Shown here one piece after another: positions 45,081 to 57,563 of a DNA stretch of 64,000 bases (position 1 is its first letter; each line of letters starts with the position of its first letter). The position numbers and the translations under genes were made by a program. The stretch is from assembly GCA_022315425.1 (NCBI GenBank), contig JAIUPT010000013.1, forward strand, positions 1-64,000. Direction: 5' to 3'. A model generated the notes under the pieces. That model was not told the DNA's origin. It did not search any database and was given only the letters and a program-made list of their open reading frames with translations. The stretch comes from Pseudevernia furfuracea (taxonomy: Eukaryota; Ascomycota; Lecanoromycetes; Lecanorales; Parmeliaceae).

Positions 45081-45519
45081 AAGAGATTAGATCAAACACA
45101 CCAAGTTACGGAGAGGGTCTTTCACGGCCAATCGAAGATTGTTAGAAAGGCAGGATGTCACTGCACAATGTAATCTTTCTTCTCCAATGAAGCTGTTATA
45201 TGTCTGTCCCTGGCTTACGTTATAGTGCGTTGCTCACCTGTTGCCACTTACCGGCAAAGGCAAAAAGTCGTAATCTCCGGCAGCAAAGCCTTTTAACACA
45301 AATGCACCACCAATCAATCTACCCGTTGTTCATCATCTCTTTAACACAATTGCACCTTTCATTAACTCATTGCATAAGACTTATCCTTCACAAAACTTTC
45401 ATTAATAAACTTCCGTGTTGAAAATCTCAATTGCGTGTTCCACTCCACATTCTTTATTGTACCATCTTGGGTCCAATGCCCCCCCTTCTCAAGAATTACC
45501 ATTCACACCTTCGCCAAAT
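45081..45519. other. Right flank of transposon, upstream of paralogue
   Basis: Presumed promoter and leader of the 45520 gene. The open frame extends upstream to 45415 but only with GTG/TTG codons, so the ATG at 45520 is preferred. Confidence 0.5.
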
Positions 45520-46296
45520 ATGGCATTACCAGCCAGCGACGAAATAGTCATGCGCAACGAATCCGAGCCCCATCGAGGCCCACAAACAGCCGCGATCCTT
45601 CCATCTTTCCTAGACCTTGAAAAACCCCACACCGATCCGCCTACCTCGTGGCACAAGTCATTTGCCCTCCTGCGACTGCACCCGGAGCTACGGTGTATGG
45701 TCTACCGTGAAGCCATTGCAGCCGGCAGCACCGGGATCCTCCGAACATCCCACTTCGTCCAGCAGGAGGCATTGCCCCTCCTTTACAAAGCCGGGATCTT
45801 GAGAATCCGCACCCAAAGCTACGGGCCCCACTTCCACTTTGTCGAGGTACCCCCAGCGAGCTTCCGGCCATGGTCGAACTCAATACAGAACATCGAAATC
45901 AGCGTGAGAATCGCGGTCGTCCCTGACCCTATCGACGTCCGCGAACCTCCTGACATGGGATGCATTGCCACCTTCACAGATGGGGCAGCTGCCGTTCAGC
46001 GCGACACGTGCTACATCACATTTAAGAAAGATATGAGTAGCATGCTTCACCAGAGACCGACGGTGTTGCTCGACGCGATCAGAAAGCTGAGGGGATTCAA
46101 GAGGATCATTGTTACGGCTATTGCTAGCGATGGCGCTGGAGATATGGGGGCTCAGAGAGCGATCGTTCGAGCGAGGAATAAAGCCGTTTATGCAATGGCG
46201 TTGGAGGAATTAGAGCCTGTCTTCGGTCCGGGGGTTTGGCATGATGCGGCGGTACAGGAGAGCAGGTATCTTGAATTTCGACCCAGACAGGGCTAG
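45520..46296 (+). CDS. Hypothetical protein, paralogue of the gene at 40907
   Basis: 258 aa from ATG 45520. The N-terminal helix LLRLHPELRCMVYREAI and the following HFVQQEALPLLYKAGILRI look like a 2EXR/F-box-like start. The C-terminal half matches the upstream paralogue: QRDTCYIT (160-167), RKLRGFKRIIVTAIASDG (188-205), LEPVFGPGV (231-239), YLEFRP (250-255). N-terminal regions differ greatly, so the duplication is old. The function is unknown. Confidence 0.7.
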   Translation: MALPASDEIVMRNESEPHRGPQTAAILPSFLDLEKPHTDPPTSWHKSFALLRLHPELRCMVYREAIAAGSTGILRTSHFVQQEALPLLYKAGILRIRTQSYGPHFHFVEVPPASFRPWSNSIQNIEISVRIAVVPDPIDVREPPDMGCIATFTDGAAAVQRDTCYITFKKDMSSMLHQRPTVLLDAIRKLRGFKRIIVTAIASDGAGDMGAQRAIVRARNKAVYAMALEELEPVFGPGVWHDAAVQESRYLEFRPRQG

Positions 46297-46597
46297 AATA
46301 GGAAGCAACATGTTGGAGATGCATTGCTACCTGCTGTGCGAGAGACAATGTATCCCATCCTACTCAAATCACGTTACACTAAGTTTCAATGCATGTCTAT
46401 CTTCAAAAACAACTCCAAGGTACCATGGTGACGTGAGAAGCACCGTTAGTTGTGCGAAAAAATCTCGACATCGATGTGATCAGGCAGGAAGGATGGGCCG
46501 TGCTGTACCCATACGCCTCTTGATGTCGACGAGGACTCTGGTGCGTTACCACGTCCGTTGCGTGGGATGACGAATTTTCATACAGGTACTTTTCATA
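46297..46597. other. Intergenic, convergent
   Basis: No feature seen between the 3' ends of opposing genes. Confidence 0.45.
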
Positions 46598-47330
46598 CTA
46601 CTGGTCTGAATCCACTTGTTTACTTTCAAAACCTGCCTGGCTCCTTCGTTTCAGTTGACTATTATCCTCCCAAACGCGCGGGACTATTACCTTGAAATAC
46701 TCGACGCCTGCAATGCGTCTAGAGGAGGAAAACTTCCAGTAAGAGCCTCGGATAACTATACCGCTATACCATAACTGCCTTGAACACGTCACGTAGATGC
46801 CTGTTCTCCTGTAGATCGACTCGAACAAGGGCATTGCTGTCTCATTGCATTGACCAAAAAGGGTTTCAAGGTCAGCCTGGAGCTCTGTAGGTGGGCCTCG
46901 GACAGCCTCTTCTCTACTACTCAGGGGTTGATTCCGTTGCCGTTGGAGTCTCTTGCCATTTTGTACGATGATGTCCACAAGGTTTTTGCATGATTGCAGG
47001 CCTAGAGGAAGATCGTATGTTCTTACAACGCGTAGTGTATCGTTATGGCCGATCCTATCACGGGCGTAGGCATGGTCAGCAGCATCATCACGATCATTGA
47101 AGTTGGCTACAAAATCGTTAGAAGAGCTGTAGAATTTCCCCGCCTTCTGGGAGATTTGTCTCGAAATAAGGCGGAAGCGGCGCGATTTTTTAATCACAGC
47201 TAATCTAATTAAGGGCTAGCTTATAAAGTCTTGGCAAAATGAGGTTAACAAAGATCCCAGAGAACTTTTGATAGAGATTTTCCAGCAATGTATACTCACA
47301 CCGTGACTACATTTCCGAAAGCTTCAATAA
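46598..47330 (-). CDS. Hypothetical protein, C-terminal exons
   Basis: The main exon (46598 to about 47209) reads AVIKKSRRFRLISRQISQKA, SSSNDFVANFNDRDDAADHAY and a basic tail. An upstream segment RRRVTAVLIEAFGNVVTV ends at a GTGAGT donor near 47303 and can join it across an intron of about 95 nt. The start lies further upstream and was not found; a stop codon precedes the upstream segment in frame. I do not recognise the family; it may be a gene fragment. Confidence 0.4.
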
Positions 47331-48389
47331 GCACAGCCGTAACTCTACGCCTAAGACCTTCCTCAACGCCTCAGTCTTCCTCGTACAACTTGGCAGGGTT
47401 TCCGAACCATCCTTTTCAACAAACACATACTTAGATAGTTCAAATCCTTCAGGTCTAATCTGCTCTCTACGTCACCTGTCGCTCATCTCCGCTCAATCAA
47501 AGTAATTCTTACGGAGGTCACTCCGATGAAAAGCCCAGCCTCCCATCAGAAGTCACGCTACAAGTCGGCTATCTCCTTGATATCCGCCAAAAGCCCTCAC
47601 ACCATCCATATCTATCGTATGGACTTCCTATCGCGCGAGCGAGCGATCGAATAACGACTGCGATAGCGCCCAGATATCGATAACGAGGTGATGACCGCAC
47701 GCACGAGGTGAACGGCTTATGAGATCGTATATTGAAGCTCACACAAATAGACCCAAACAAAGCGGATTGAGTTCGAAAAGTCCCAGATGCTTAAGGATTT
47801 TCCTTGCCCGTTATGGACGATACCGCCCAGGGAGGGAGAAAGGCCGACCACGCTGATCGAGATATCTGAATGAATGAGTCGCGCATGCTTGAACAATACG
47901 GTCCCTCCACTAGGCAACACAACCAGCTATAACCGCCAAATATCCGAGGTAGTGGATCAATTCTCGGTAGAATCCCAATGTTAAAGAATCCTTCTGCACA
48001 AAGATACATAGATATTCGTGTCGGCCGCACGATTTGACTATTGCCCACCTTACGCCCATGATTCCGTGGTATCATTCCTAGCTCCATCGACATGGTCATA
48101 ATCATTTGCAAATGCCTTGACTAAATCAATCACCGAAAGAGCATACACTCGCAGCCCCCCCTCATCCTTCCCTCATCCCAGCTCTAGCCCACAGTTCCCT
48201 CCGACACATACCCGAACACCCCACTCCCCTATCTCAAACAAAGATGCCAACTTCCAAGCCCACTAACCTCAACCTTGCGATCTCCTCTCCAAGGTCCAAT
48301 GCCCACTCATACCTTACCATACCACACCACAGTCCCGCAGTCCATACAGTAAGTAAGAAAGAAAACAAAACATCACATAACAAACCAAA
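47331..48389. other. Intergenic region
   Basis: No supported gene. Short frames on the - strand at 47569-48111 lack family features. Confidence 0.45.
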
Positions 48390-48606
48390 CTAAACCAAAA
48401 AAAAAGGGGGCAAAGCACAACACCTCCAAGTACCAAAGAACCGACATCTGAGTTCCCCCGAATAGCGTGAATCGAACGAGATAGGTACACTCACTGTTAT
48501 ATTGGGATGCCGTGCCAGTCCGCAACGAGTGGTCTTCTTGAACAATTTACAATTCTTTTTTGAGAAGCAGTCCCCCCTGTCCGCCTGATACTGATAATGA
48601 AGAAAC

Positions 48607-48950
48607 ATCTCTTCCCTCCCTCTCTCCCTCCCTCCCTCCGTCCTTCTTTCCTTCCTTTTTCTTCTTTTCTTCTTTTCTTCTTTTCTTCTTTTCCTCTTTT
48701 CTTCTTTTCCTCTTTTCCTCTTTTCTTCTTTTCTTCTTTTCTTCTTTTCCTCTTTTCTTCTTTTCCTCTTTTCCTCTTTTCTTCTTTTCTTCTTTCCTCC
48801 TTTCCTTCTTTCCCCCCTTCCTCCTTTTCTCCTTTCCTTCTTTCCTCCTTTCCTCCCTTTACCCTCCCGCTCTTTCTCTCCCATATTTCCCCCTCTCCCC
48901 TTTCCCCTTCCCCTTCCCCTTCCCCCTTCCCACCCCGTCCAAAGCGCGCG
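48607..48950. repeat. Polypyrimidine TTCTT/TTCCT tract
   Basis: About 340 bases of nearly pure C/T on the + strand, mostly TTTTCTTC and TTTTCCTC units. It generates long Lys/Arg/Glu or Phe/Ser/Leu open frames on both strands that I do not call as genes. It mirrors the polypurine tract at 1-480 in composition. Confidence 0.95.
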
Positions 48951-48970
48951 ATGATAAAGTAGGTAGCCCA

Positions 48971-49022
48971 CACCACACCGCACCGCACCGCACCACACCG
49001 CACCGCACCACACCACACCACC
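48971..49022. repeat. CACCG/CACCA pentamer microsatellite
   Basis: About ten 5-base units alternating CACCG and CACCA, just right of the polypyrimidine tract. Confidence 0.9.
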
Positions 49023-50444
49023 CCAGTCAGCTCAGCTCAGCTCAGACCAATCCCCCCACGACCCCGCCGCCACCACCTCCGCGCATCCCACTTCATATCC
49101 AGCGTAAAAAGTACCGGCTGGCGATTTACCCAGACGTAGACGTGCGACGTGGGACGGATTTGAACCTACGTAGTCGGGTTCTTTCTCTCCAACGACGTGA
49201 CATGACACATGGCTGGGGGGGTTTTTCCTTTATCCGTGTGCCCCCTTCGGGTTTCTACACCGCCGGATGCGGATGCCGTGGCCGGAATGGGATGGGATGA
49301 GTTGAAAGGGAAAAAAAGAGAAAAGAAGAAAAGAAGAAGAAAACAACATTCGAACAGGTGTGGTTTGGTTTGGTTTGGTTGGTTGGTTGGTTGGTTGGTT
49401 GGTTGATTGAATTTTTTTCTTCTTCTTTTTCCCTCGTGATTTTTTTTTTTTTTTTTTTTTTAAAGAATAAGAAAGTTACTTACTATGGTGGGTGGGTGAG
49501 TGAGTGGGTGAGTTGATGAAGGGGTTATTATGACAGCATAGCATGGCATAGCATAGCATAGCACAGCACAGTCAGCGCGCGCCCGCGGTGAATACATCGA
49601 ACAAATATCAAGTCGATCCAACTCGATCCAACTCGATACAAGTAAGGTAGGTAGGTATGTAAAACACACACACGTTCGTTCGAATCTAGAAAAAAAAAAG
49701 CCTCTTAAAAAAAAAAAGACGGACGGACGGACGGACGACTCTATATACATATACATACATTTATATGCTACATTTTGCTCTCAACTATTTTCCCCTTTCA
49801 CGGTTTTCCCTTTCACGATTTTCAAATCATGATTTCCATGGTTTCATTTGATTCGATTTGATTCGATGTAGTTTAAATAAAACAACAATAAGTAAAGAAA
49901 TAAAAATTGCAGAAAGCGGGGGGGGGGTTTTTGGTGATTTGGTGTGAATTTCGCAATCTGCCAAGGAATGGGGGGATCCGGTGATGGAACCAAAGTAGAG
50001 TAGAGTAAGGTAAGGTGGGTGGGTGGGTGGGGCGGGTAGGCTGATCTCCGTTGGAGAAACCCAGCGGGGTAGGTTCGGCACGGGGGGGTTTTTTCCACAT
50101 CAGCTTGGTCGTGGGGTTGGCGGGGGTTGGGTCGGGCGAGTTATTTGGAATTGCGTCGATCGATCGCGAAAGGGGATGTGCGGGGTTTGGTGTTTCTGAC
50201 GGAAGGAGATTGCAAAAGGATGAGAGGGAAGGGGGCACCAGGGGGGGAGGGGGGGGGGTTTTTGTAGGGAAATGGATTCCGGGGGGGGATCCTAGATACC
50301 AATCCCGAGAGCTCATGGAAAGCAAGGCCGTAATGCAACAGAAAAGGGCCGTTCTAACTCGTCCGGTCAACTTTCTACAAGATGTAATATCCACACGCAA
50401 GAAAAAGTCTCTACCCCCCCAGCTCTCCCTTCAAATGACCTTCA
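49023..50444. other. Low-complexity intergenic region
   Basis: Dense simple sequence: GGTTT/GGTT repeats (49361-49405), poly-T (49440-49462), GACG repeats (49720-49738), TCGATCCAA repeats (49610-49635), GTGG runs (50015-50032), poly-G runs (50222-50290). It holds the 3' flank of the HAK gene. No gene is supported. Confidence 0.7.
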
Positions 50445-53400
50445 TCAAATGACCTTCACAAACCCCACCTCGACCAACTTTTCCACATCGAGGTTCATAT
50501 TCGCAACCTTACTCCCGGTATTACTCCTCAACCACAAAAACGCCGCGAGGGCGACCTTCCTGCCCGCGCCGCCAACGTTACCCCAGCCCCGCACCTCTCG
50601 GATGCGCATCTGCTCTTTGCCGACAATGTGCACGACCTGATCCTCATAGGCCTTCTGCAGGGACGCGAGGGCGGCGCGGACGTATTGCTGGTTGCTACTG
50701 TTTGCGAACTCGGAGGAAATGTTGAGGGGGGGCTTGTTGTTGTTGTCGGTAGTGGAGGAGGGGTCGGAGGAATCGGAGGAGGAGGTGGAGGTAGATTCTT
50801 CGGCGGAGGAGTTGAAGTTGGACTCGGGTAAAGGGGTGGGGGCGCCGGACATGCCGTGTTCGCGGATGATGAAGTTGCGGATGTTATCGTAGATGAGGAC
50901 GCCGAGGTCGCTGGTGAGGACTTCGTCCGAGTAGCCGTGCCGGATGGTGACGCGGTAGAAGTCGCGCAGGGTGCTGTTCGAGTTGGTGCGCGCGAAACAG
51001 CGGGTGACGCTGAAACGGTCTTCAGGCGCTACCGTCGGGGCTGAGAGAGGGCGGATGTGGAAGAAGACGACGACGGCAGGGGCCGCCTGGAATTTCTGCA
51101 AGAAGTGAATAAAGACGGACGGAGTACCATTTGGACTCCCCGTTTTATCGAAAAAGATGCCAACGCCTCGGAGCCGGCTGACTGGTGCCCCACCCATACT
51201 GGATGAGAGGCGCAGTACGGGTGCATCGCCATTCTTCTCCGCATCTTGGGGCAACTCGGTCAGTAATTGGCTAGGAGGAACCCTATCCTCGCTTTCGGCA
51301 CGCCATTGGTTCTCTTTCCCATAGCGCCAGAGGACGAAGATACTCGACAATAGGACAGCGAGTAAAAGCGTGAACCAAGCGCCGTTTGGAACTTTCGTGA
51401 GAGCAGATGAAAGATAGAGGACATCGAGGGTGCCGAAGACCAGGAAGCCGGCGATGACGATCAAGAAGTGCAGACGCCAGATGATCAAGGCTACGAGAGA
51501 TACCATGCAGGTGGTGATGAAGGTGACAAAGATGACACAGACGCCGTAGGCTTCTCCAAGTTTGGTGGTCTAGTAGCTAGGTCAGCTTCATCGCATAATG
51601 AGATAGACGGGGAAATCAAAAGCGAATAGATGCATACATTGCTATACGCGGCTGTGACGCAGATCGTGCCGACCATGAGGAGCCAATTGACCCACGGAAT
51701 ATAGATCTGACCATGGAAGACCTTCGAAGTGTGTCTCACTTTGATTTGTGGGAAATATGACAGCTTGATGATTTGGGACAACAGCTACACAAGAGTCAGC
51801 ATTCCGATGACCAACGTGAGAGTATTCCATCAGATGATCCTACTTGAAAAGTCGCAGTGATCATGGTCTGACTTGCCACAATAGCCGCAAGAATAGCAAT
51901 GACCAAACTAGGGTAGAACATGCCCGGTGGCACAGAGTTGAAGAAAGGGTTGGAGTAAGCACCCTTATTCTGGCTGATATATGCAGCTTGACCGATGTAC
52001 TATATACAGTTCAGAGATCGAAAGATGGAATCTTATTTTAAGTAGGCGATAGCTTACCGCCAGCAAAAGGCACGGAAATGCGAAGCACAGCCACGAGAGC
52101 TGGATAGCACTAGACGAAAAATAAGCTTCAGTGGGAGATCTCAAGTACGAACCAATACTCACGTCCTTGTAAAAGCACCAAGATCGGCGAACAAGGCTTC
52201 AACGCCCGTGAAAGCGAGCAGAATGCCTCCAAGAGACCTCCATCCATCGGTCTTGTTCCGTACAAAATATGCCCCGGCGAAGTAGGGTGAGAAAGCTTTG
52301 AGGACCGAGTGGTCAAAATGGACGAGATTCTTGACATACATATTAAGACATGGGCAAAGCATGTATCGGAGTGAATAGAACTTACGTAGATGCCAAAAGA
52401 GAGATTGAACAGCAGCCAAATCATGACAATTGGCGCAAAAGCGCTTCCAATCTTGGCCGTACCCAGGGGTTGAATCAGGAAAAGGCAGACCAAGATGGCG
52501 CAAGTAGTGCCGACGACGGTAGCTGAGGTGATATCAGGCTTGACGATTTCCAGACTGCGAGCTTGGTTAGTGGCCCGTGCATAGCGAAGTGAGTGAAAAG
52601 TAAGAAAATATCTTACCCCTGGATCGCACCTAGGACGGATTGAGCTGGCGTGAGGACACCGTCTAGGATACCATCAGTCCCCATCAGACCAACGACCGCC
52701 TTGTCAACATACCGGACATGACCAACGACACTCCCAGCACCCCCACAACCTTCAACAACGCCTTCATAAACCCACTCCTCTCCATGAAATTCCTCGCAGA
52801 CTTGCTGCCCTGATTCAGTTCATTAGTCTTGACCCTCTCCATCTTGATACCCCTTTCTTCTCTCGGATCGCGTCTGACGATGTTTGCCTGTTACACGGCC
52901 ACGACATTAGCATTCCCTCTCACACTTCCCATCCCATTCACCAACCACGCACATGATGGCATGACGTACATATCTCGATAACAGACTATACACAGCAAAC
53001 GTCCCTCCCTCTCCCTCATCATCCGCCCTGAGCACAATGGTAACATACTTGACACTGACCATCAGCGTCAAGGTCCAGATGATCAAAGACAGAGCGCCGA
53101 GAAGGTCATCGTAGCTGGGTTCAGAGCTGAAGGTTGACGAGTAGACGTAGAGAGGGGAGGTGCCGATATCGCCGTAGATGACGCCAATGGATTGGTATGC
53201 GAGCCTAGAGGGAGGAAGAGAAATTTCAGTTCGGTGGGAGGAACAATTGGATCAGGTTCAGCATTTGTGGGAAGATGGAAACCCGGAGGGAGTGGTAGAG
53301 GGGTCGAGGGGCTTACCAGAGGAGGTATTTGCCCCGGAAAGTCTGGGGCTCGGTGTCAGTGAGAGATGTTAGATGTAGAAGATTGGTATCGTACCTGCTT

Positions 53401-53586
53401 CTTCTTGACATCCCTCTCATCCTTCTCTTCCTCGACTTGAACCTCCTCCGTACTACGTCTCCTCAAGTGCGGTTTCTCCAATCGCTGCTGCTGCGCATAG
53501 GCGCCAGTGCCAATGGACGGGATGCGATTGACAACATCATCCGCGATTTGAATACGAGGATCAGAGAGGGGAGGAAGTGTCTGCAT
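50445..53586 (-). CDS. HAK/KUP-type potassium transporter, 11 exons
   Basis: Exons 53586-53395, 53342-53317, 53204-52970, 52887-52713, 52662-52617, 52554-52386, 52329-52163, 52109-52058, 51999-51844, 51784-51638, 51569-50445 sum to 2490 nt (829 aa). The first membrane helix has SIGVIYGDIGTSPLYVY, the family filter motif. Others include DGVLTPAQSVLGAIQGLE, WLLFNLSFGIYN, GGILLAFTGVEALFADLGAF and VPNGAWFTLLLAVLLSSIFV, about 12 helices, then a cytosolic tail with a Ser/Thr/Asp-rich stretch. High-affinity K+ (H+-coupled) uptake at the plasma membrane, as in Neurospora and yeast HAK1. It lies in tandem with a K+/H+ antiporter gene. Confidence 0.93.
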
Positions 53587-54813
53587 GGCCAATTGGACTA
53601 TGTACACAAACAAAGACGGAGAGATGGAAAAGAAGATAGCGGGGTCGGCGGGCCAGATAGTTGGAAGGAATGTAAATCAGACAAAGGGAGAGGAAGAGAG
53701 AGAGAGACCGCTCGGGATCTTAAGCCTGGCATCAGAAAAAGAAAGAAAAAAAAAGCCAGACAGGGCAGGGTCCAGCTCCACCGACCCCCTCATCCGGCGT
53801 ATCAAAATCCATGACTGGTTCACAGTGAGCGGGATGATGAAGCAGAAGGCCAGAGCATGATGACTGTGCCCCCTACATTACGACCTTATCAAGGACCGGT
53901 GTATCGTGTATCAGTGCATGATGCAGTCCGGACAAGGTGTTTACCAGATTCGGGAAAGATGAAGTTTCTGCAGGCGCGTAAGTGGCTGTGTGGTAGGGTT
54001 GATTGGAGAAAATCGCGCAGCTGAAGTAAAGTAGATATCGGAGATTTAATTCCCGCATACACGATAAACTCGCCAACACATTCCCATTCCCCCACTCCCC
54101 TCTCCCCTCCCCCCCCCCCGAAGCGATCTTACTTACACACATGACATTGATGACAGGAGATAAGTATGTATTCTGAACGAGTCAAAGACAAAAGACTACC
54201 TTACTTATTGTGTGTCGAACAATGGAAACCCAACAGACGCACTGTCAGCCATCTACCTTATCTTCCTTTTCTTCCTGAATATATTATTCTCTTCCTGCAG
54301 ATCTAGATGCTCCCTACAGGCTGACAGGCTGATGCCAAGAACTTTGAAGTGTCCCCAGTCCCCACCCCACTTTAGAATTCCGAGCGGGCCGCCTGCAGAT
54401 TACTTTAGCCCCTGTAATAAACCACTTAGCACTTACCTAGGTGCCTAGCCACTTAGCACCCTGACCGGTGGGTCCGAGCTTACCTTACCTTAAGGTAGGT
54501 AAGCACGTAAGGTATCCAGTAATTATGTTAGAAATTTCAACGGTTCAACGTGCGCTTACTCTACAGGCTGCTCGGCTGATAAAGTAAGGTAATATATCAT
54601 GCTGCGCTAAATCTTGAACTCTGCGATGCTGCGCTAAATCTTGAACTCTGCGCCGTGTGGAATATGGAAATGATATGCGAACCCACCACACATGTACAGA
54701 GCATGATAATCATTCGAAAATACCTCACCTCACTCTCATCGGGATACATCTCCACACGATAAATACATGCAACATCTTCCACCACAGGAAACGCCATGCA
54801 GACATCGTCACCA
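53587..54813. other. Intergenic region between two potassium genes
   Basis: Upstream region of the HAK gene and 3' flank of the antiporter gene. It holds TACCTTACCTTAAGGTAGG (54481-54500, inverted) and a duplicated AAATCTTGAACTCTGCG (near 54608 and 54634). No gene seen. Confidence 0.5.
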
Positions 54814-57563
54814 CTAAAACACCTTCCTCACCGCTTGCACAACCAAAATGCTAGCCTTGACGTTGCCGTTGATCATAGCAGAGCTCATCGGACTTAGGCT
54901 TTGATCAATCTCCCCTTTGGAAACATCCGTCCCCTCATGCGACCTTCCTCTCCGACCTCGGCCCAGCACCACCAGGTCCCCTGCGTTCTTGGGCGACAGG
55001 CCAACCTCGGCCTTGGCCCGTTCAACGCATTCATCCCATCTATCCACCGTCTCAATCGTGTCGAACAACACCCGCGATTGCATTGCTGCCGGCAATGAGT
55101 CCGCTATCGAGTGGAAGAACGCGTCGCTGTCACTGTCACTGTCCGCCGCAACGCTGCTGACAATGGTCGTATCGCTCTTGGGCATTCCAGCCACCATGGT
55201 CTCATCGCCAGGTCCCTTCACTTGCACAATCGTAGCCGTCACATTCGGGTTCCTCGCCAGTCTCAGAACGAAGCGCAGGGCGGCCCGGTCATCCATTGAC
55301 CCGACATAGGGGAAGAATATGTGATGGCTGAGATCTCTGAGTGGTGCCGTAGCATGCAGCTGATCGCTTCGCAGACTGAGGTTCGTAGCAATGCGGGTCA
55401 ATGGCCGTGGCTCTTCACGTGGGATCGCACCGAAGCCGTTGTTGATGAACACCGCTGCGTTGCAAGGTGCATTTTGGAAGAAATCAAAGACGAAAGAGTT
55501 GTATGATGCATTGCTAAAAGTACCATGAGTCCCTTCACCGAAAGGTGCCGTGGCTACTTCGGAAAGGCTACCACTCTCACTCCAAGGAAGTAAGACCATG
55601 TCGGATGTATGGTCCGTTGCGCGTTCACCCAGCATGGCGGCGTACTGTGCTTCAGGCGCAAACTGTACTTCTCCGGAGACGGCAACGTTGTTGAGCTGGC
55701 CAAAGGTGTGAAAAGCATTCACCACGGGATCTCGATGAGACCAGGCGTCTGCCTCTGATTCTTTCATCACAGAAGAGAGACGTTCCGTAAGCTCTAGCAT
55801 TCGAAGTCCATGCACTTCGAGGGGTCGCTGAGTGATTGAGGCTTGCTTATCTGTCTCTGTTGCTGCGCATTTGCTGTTCTTTCTAGGGTGAACCTTGGCA
55901 ACCGCAGTGTCTGACTTATCGCCGCCCAAGAGAGCAACAAAAGTGAAGATACTGGGCAAGCTGTCGAGTCGGAGGCAGACGAGAAGCTTGTGGCATTCGG
56001 TATTCTGCTGCTTGTCCGCCGCCGAATCCCCAGCGCTGCCCGCGTTACCTTCTGAATCAAGCCGGCTCTCAACCCAGTCAATATCGCCTCGCTTCCATGC
56101 AGCGAGCTTCTTCTGGTACCAGGGCGGGAAGAGCGCAAGTGTTAGGGGTGTTGTGGCGAAGGTGGTGATCAAAGCCATGACGACGAAGATGGTAAAGGTA
56201 CGCTGACTTAGAATCTTTGCTTGTAGACCAATGTTCTGACCCAATTAGTATACTTGCAGGGTAGAGGAGATTTGTAGAGCTCACCAGTACGATCAGCTCT
56301 ACCAAGCCTTTGCAACTCATCAGAACACCGATAGTGAAGCTCTCTCTCCACACAAGCTTGTTGGCTCTAGCAGCAAGAGTACCGCCGACAACCTTGGCGA
56401 TGAATGCCACCGCGATGACTCCGATGACATATGCCCATGTGATCCCGTCGTTGAGGAGGCCGAGGTCGGTGCTCAACCCCGAGAGTGCAAAGTATAGCGG
56501 GAGGAAGAATACAGTGACCAGGTCCTCAATCTTTTCCGTGAGCTTGATGGCAAATCCTCCTTCGTGGGGGCAGATCAATCCCATCAAGAATGCTCCAAAG
56601 ATTGGGTGAACTCCAATTATGCCCGTGAAGAAAGCGGAGGCGAAGACCATGAGCACAGTCAGAGCTACCACGGATTGAGTAGGGCCATTGTGAAGGCTAC
56701 CACTCCACCTCAGAAGCCACAGGAAAGCTGGGCGGACGGCGTAAACGAGGAATAGCACGTAGGCGACGCATGTGAGTAGGACGTATAGAGCCGTGATTCC
56801 GGATCCGGCGTTGACAATGGCGACGCACAAAGCTAACAGGATCCAGCCAACCACATCGTTTGCGACACCTGCGGATAAGACAACGATACCGACTTGGGTT
56901 TGAAGTAGCTTCAGCTCTGTCAGGATTCTGCAGAGCACTGGGAAAGCCTGCCTGTGATTAGCATTTGCAACTTGCCAGCATGAATGAGGCGTACTGTGAT
57001 GGCCATGGCAACACCGACGAAGAGCAAATATGTCCCAAGGCTAACGGGCACGAGACCCTTATCATCACGAAATTGATGGTAGAGTCCGTATCCGATCGCA
57101 CACCCCAGCCCGAATGGGAGAGCCATTCCCGCAGCTCCAACACTGATGGCTATCCTCCAGTTTCTGATCAGAAGCCGCAGGTCCACCTCGAGTCCGACAA
57201 GAAAGAGGAAGAGGATCAGACCAACGTTGGCCGCGGTTGAAAGTGTAGGCATGGAGGCTGCAGGGAAGATGGCATTGGTGAAGCCTGGGGCACGGCCGAG
57301 GACAGAGGGACCGAGTAGTATACCGCCAATGACCTCTGCAATGACTCGTGGCTGTCTGATCTTGGAGAGAGGAAGGTGGAGGAGTCGGGTGAATATGAGG
57401 ATGATGCCGGCCTACAGAGACGATGGGTCAGCGTGGGGTCTATCGGCAGGTACTTGGAGAGGCATACCTGGATGATGAAGACGTAGATGGGGTTCTTGGG
57501 GTCGTAGGTGGAGGGGTTCGATCCCTGGAGGATGCCCCCCTGACCAGGTGCTCTGACCGTCAT
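54814..57563 (-). CDS. K+/H+ antiporter, KHA1-like (CPA2 family)
   Basis: Exons 57563-57468, 57411-56995, 56947-56285, 56235-54814 sum to 2598 nt (865 aa). The Na_H_exchanger domain (about 27-440) has RQPRVIAEVIGGILLGPSVLG, GLILFLFLVGLEVD, SAGVANDVVGWILL (the paired-Asp region of CPA2 antiporters) and HPIFGAFLMGLICP. The long C-terminal cytosolic half contains two USP-like segments (RMLELTERLSSVMK..., and a Rossmann-type ending VLGRGRRGRS with ASILVVQA). Yeast KHA1 acts in an internal membrane (Golgi). It probably sets K+ and pH of an internal compartment. Confidence 0.92.

Noticed and set aside
41960..45085. TTAA target-site duplication for the piggyBac element
   Set aside because: No TTAA direct repeat is present at the outer limits of the inverted ends; TTAC/GTAA there are parts of the inverted ends.
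49140..49200. tRNA-like 3' half on the - strand (GTAGGTTCAAATCC followed by GTCCCAC)
   Set aside because: The T-arm stem does not pair properly and no anticodon or D arm at the right distance could be found.
48390..49300. Long Lys/Arg/Glu-rich and Phe/Ser/Leu-rich open frames
   Set aside because: They are products of the polypyrimidine tract and CACCG pentamers; no non-repetitive protein segment or splice logic.
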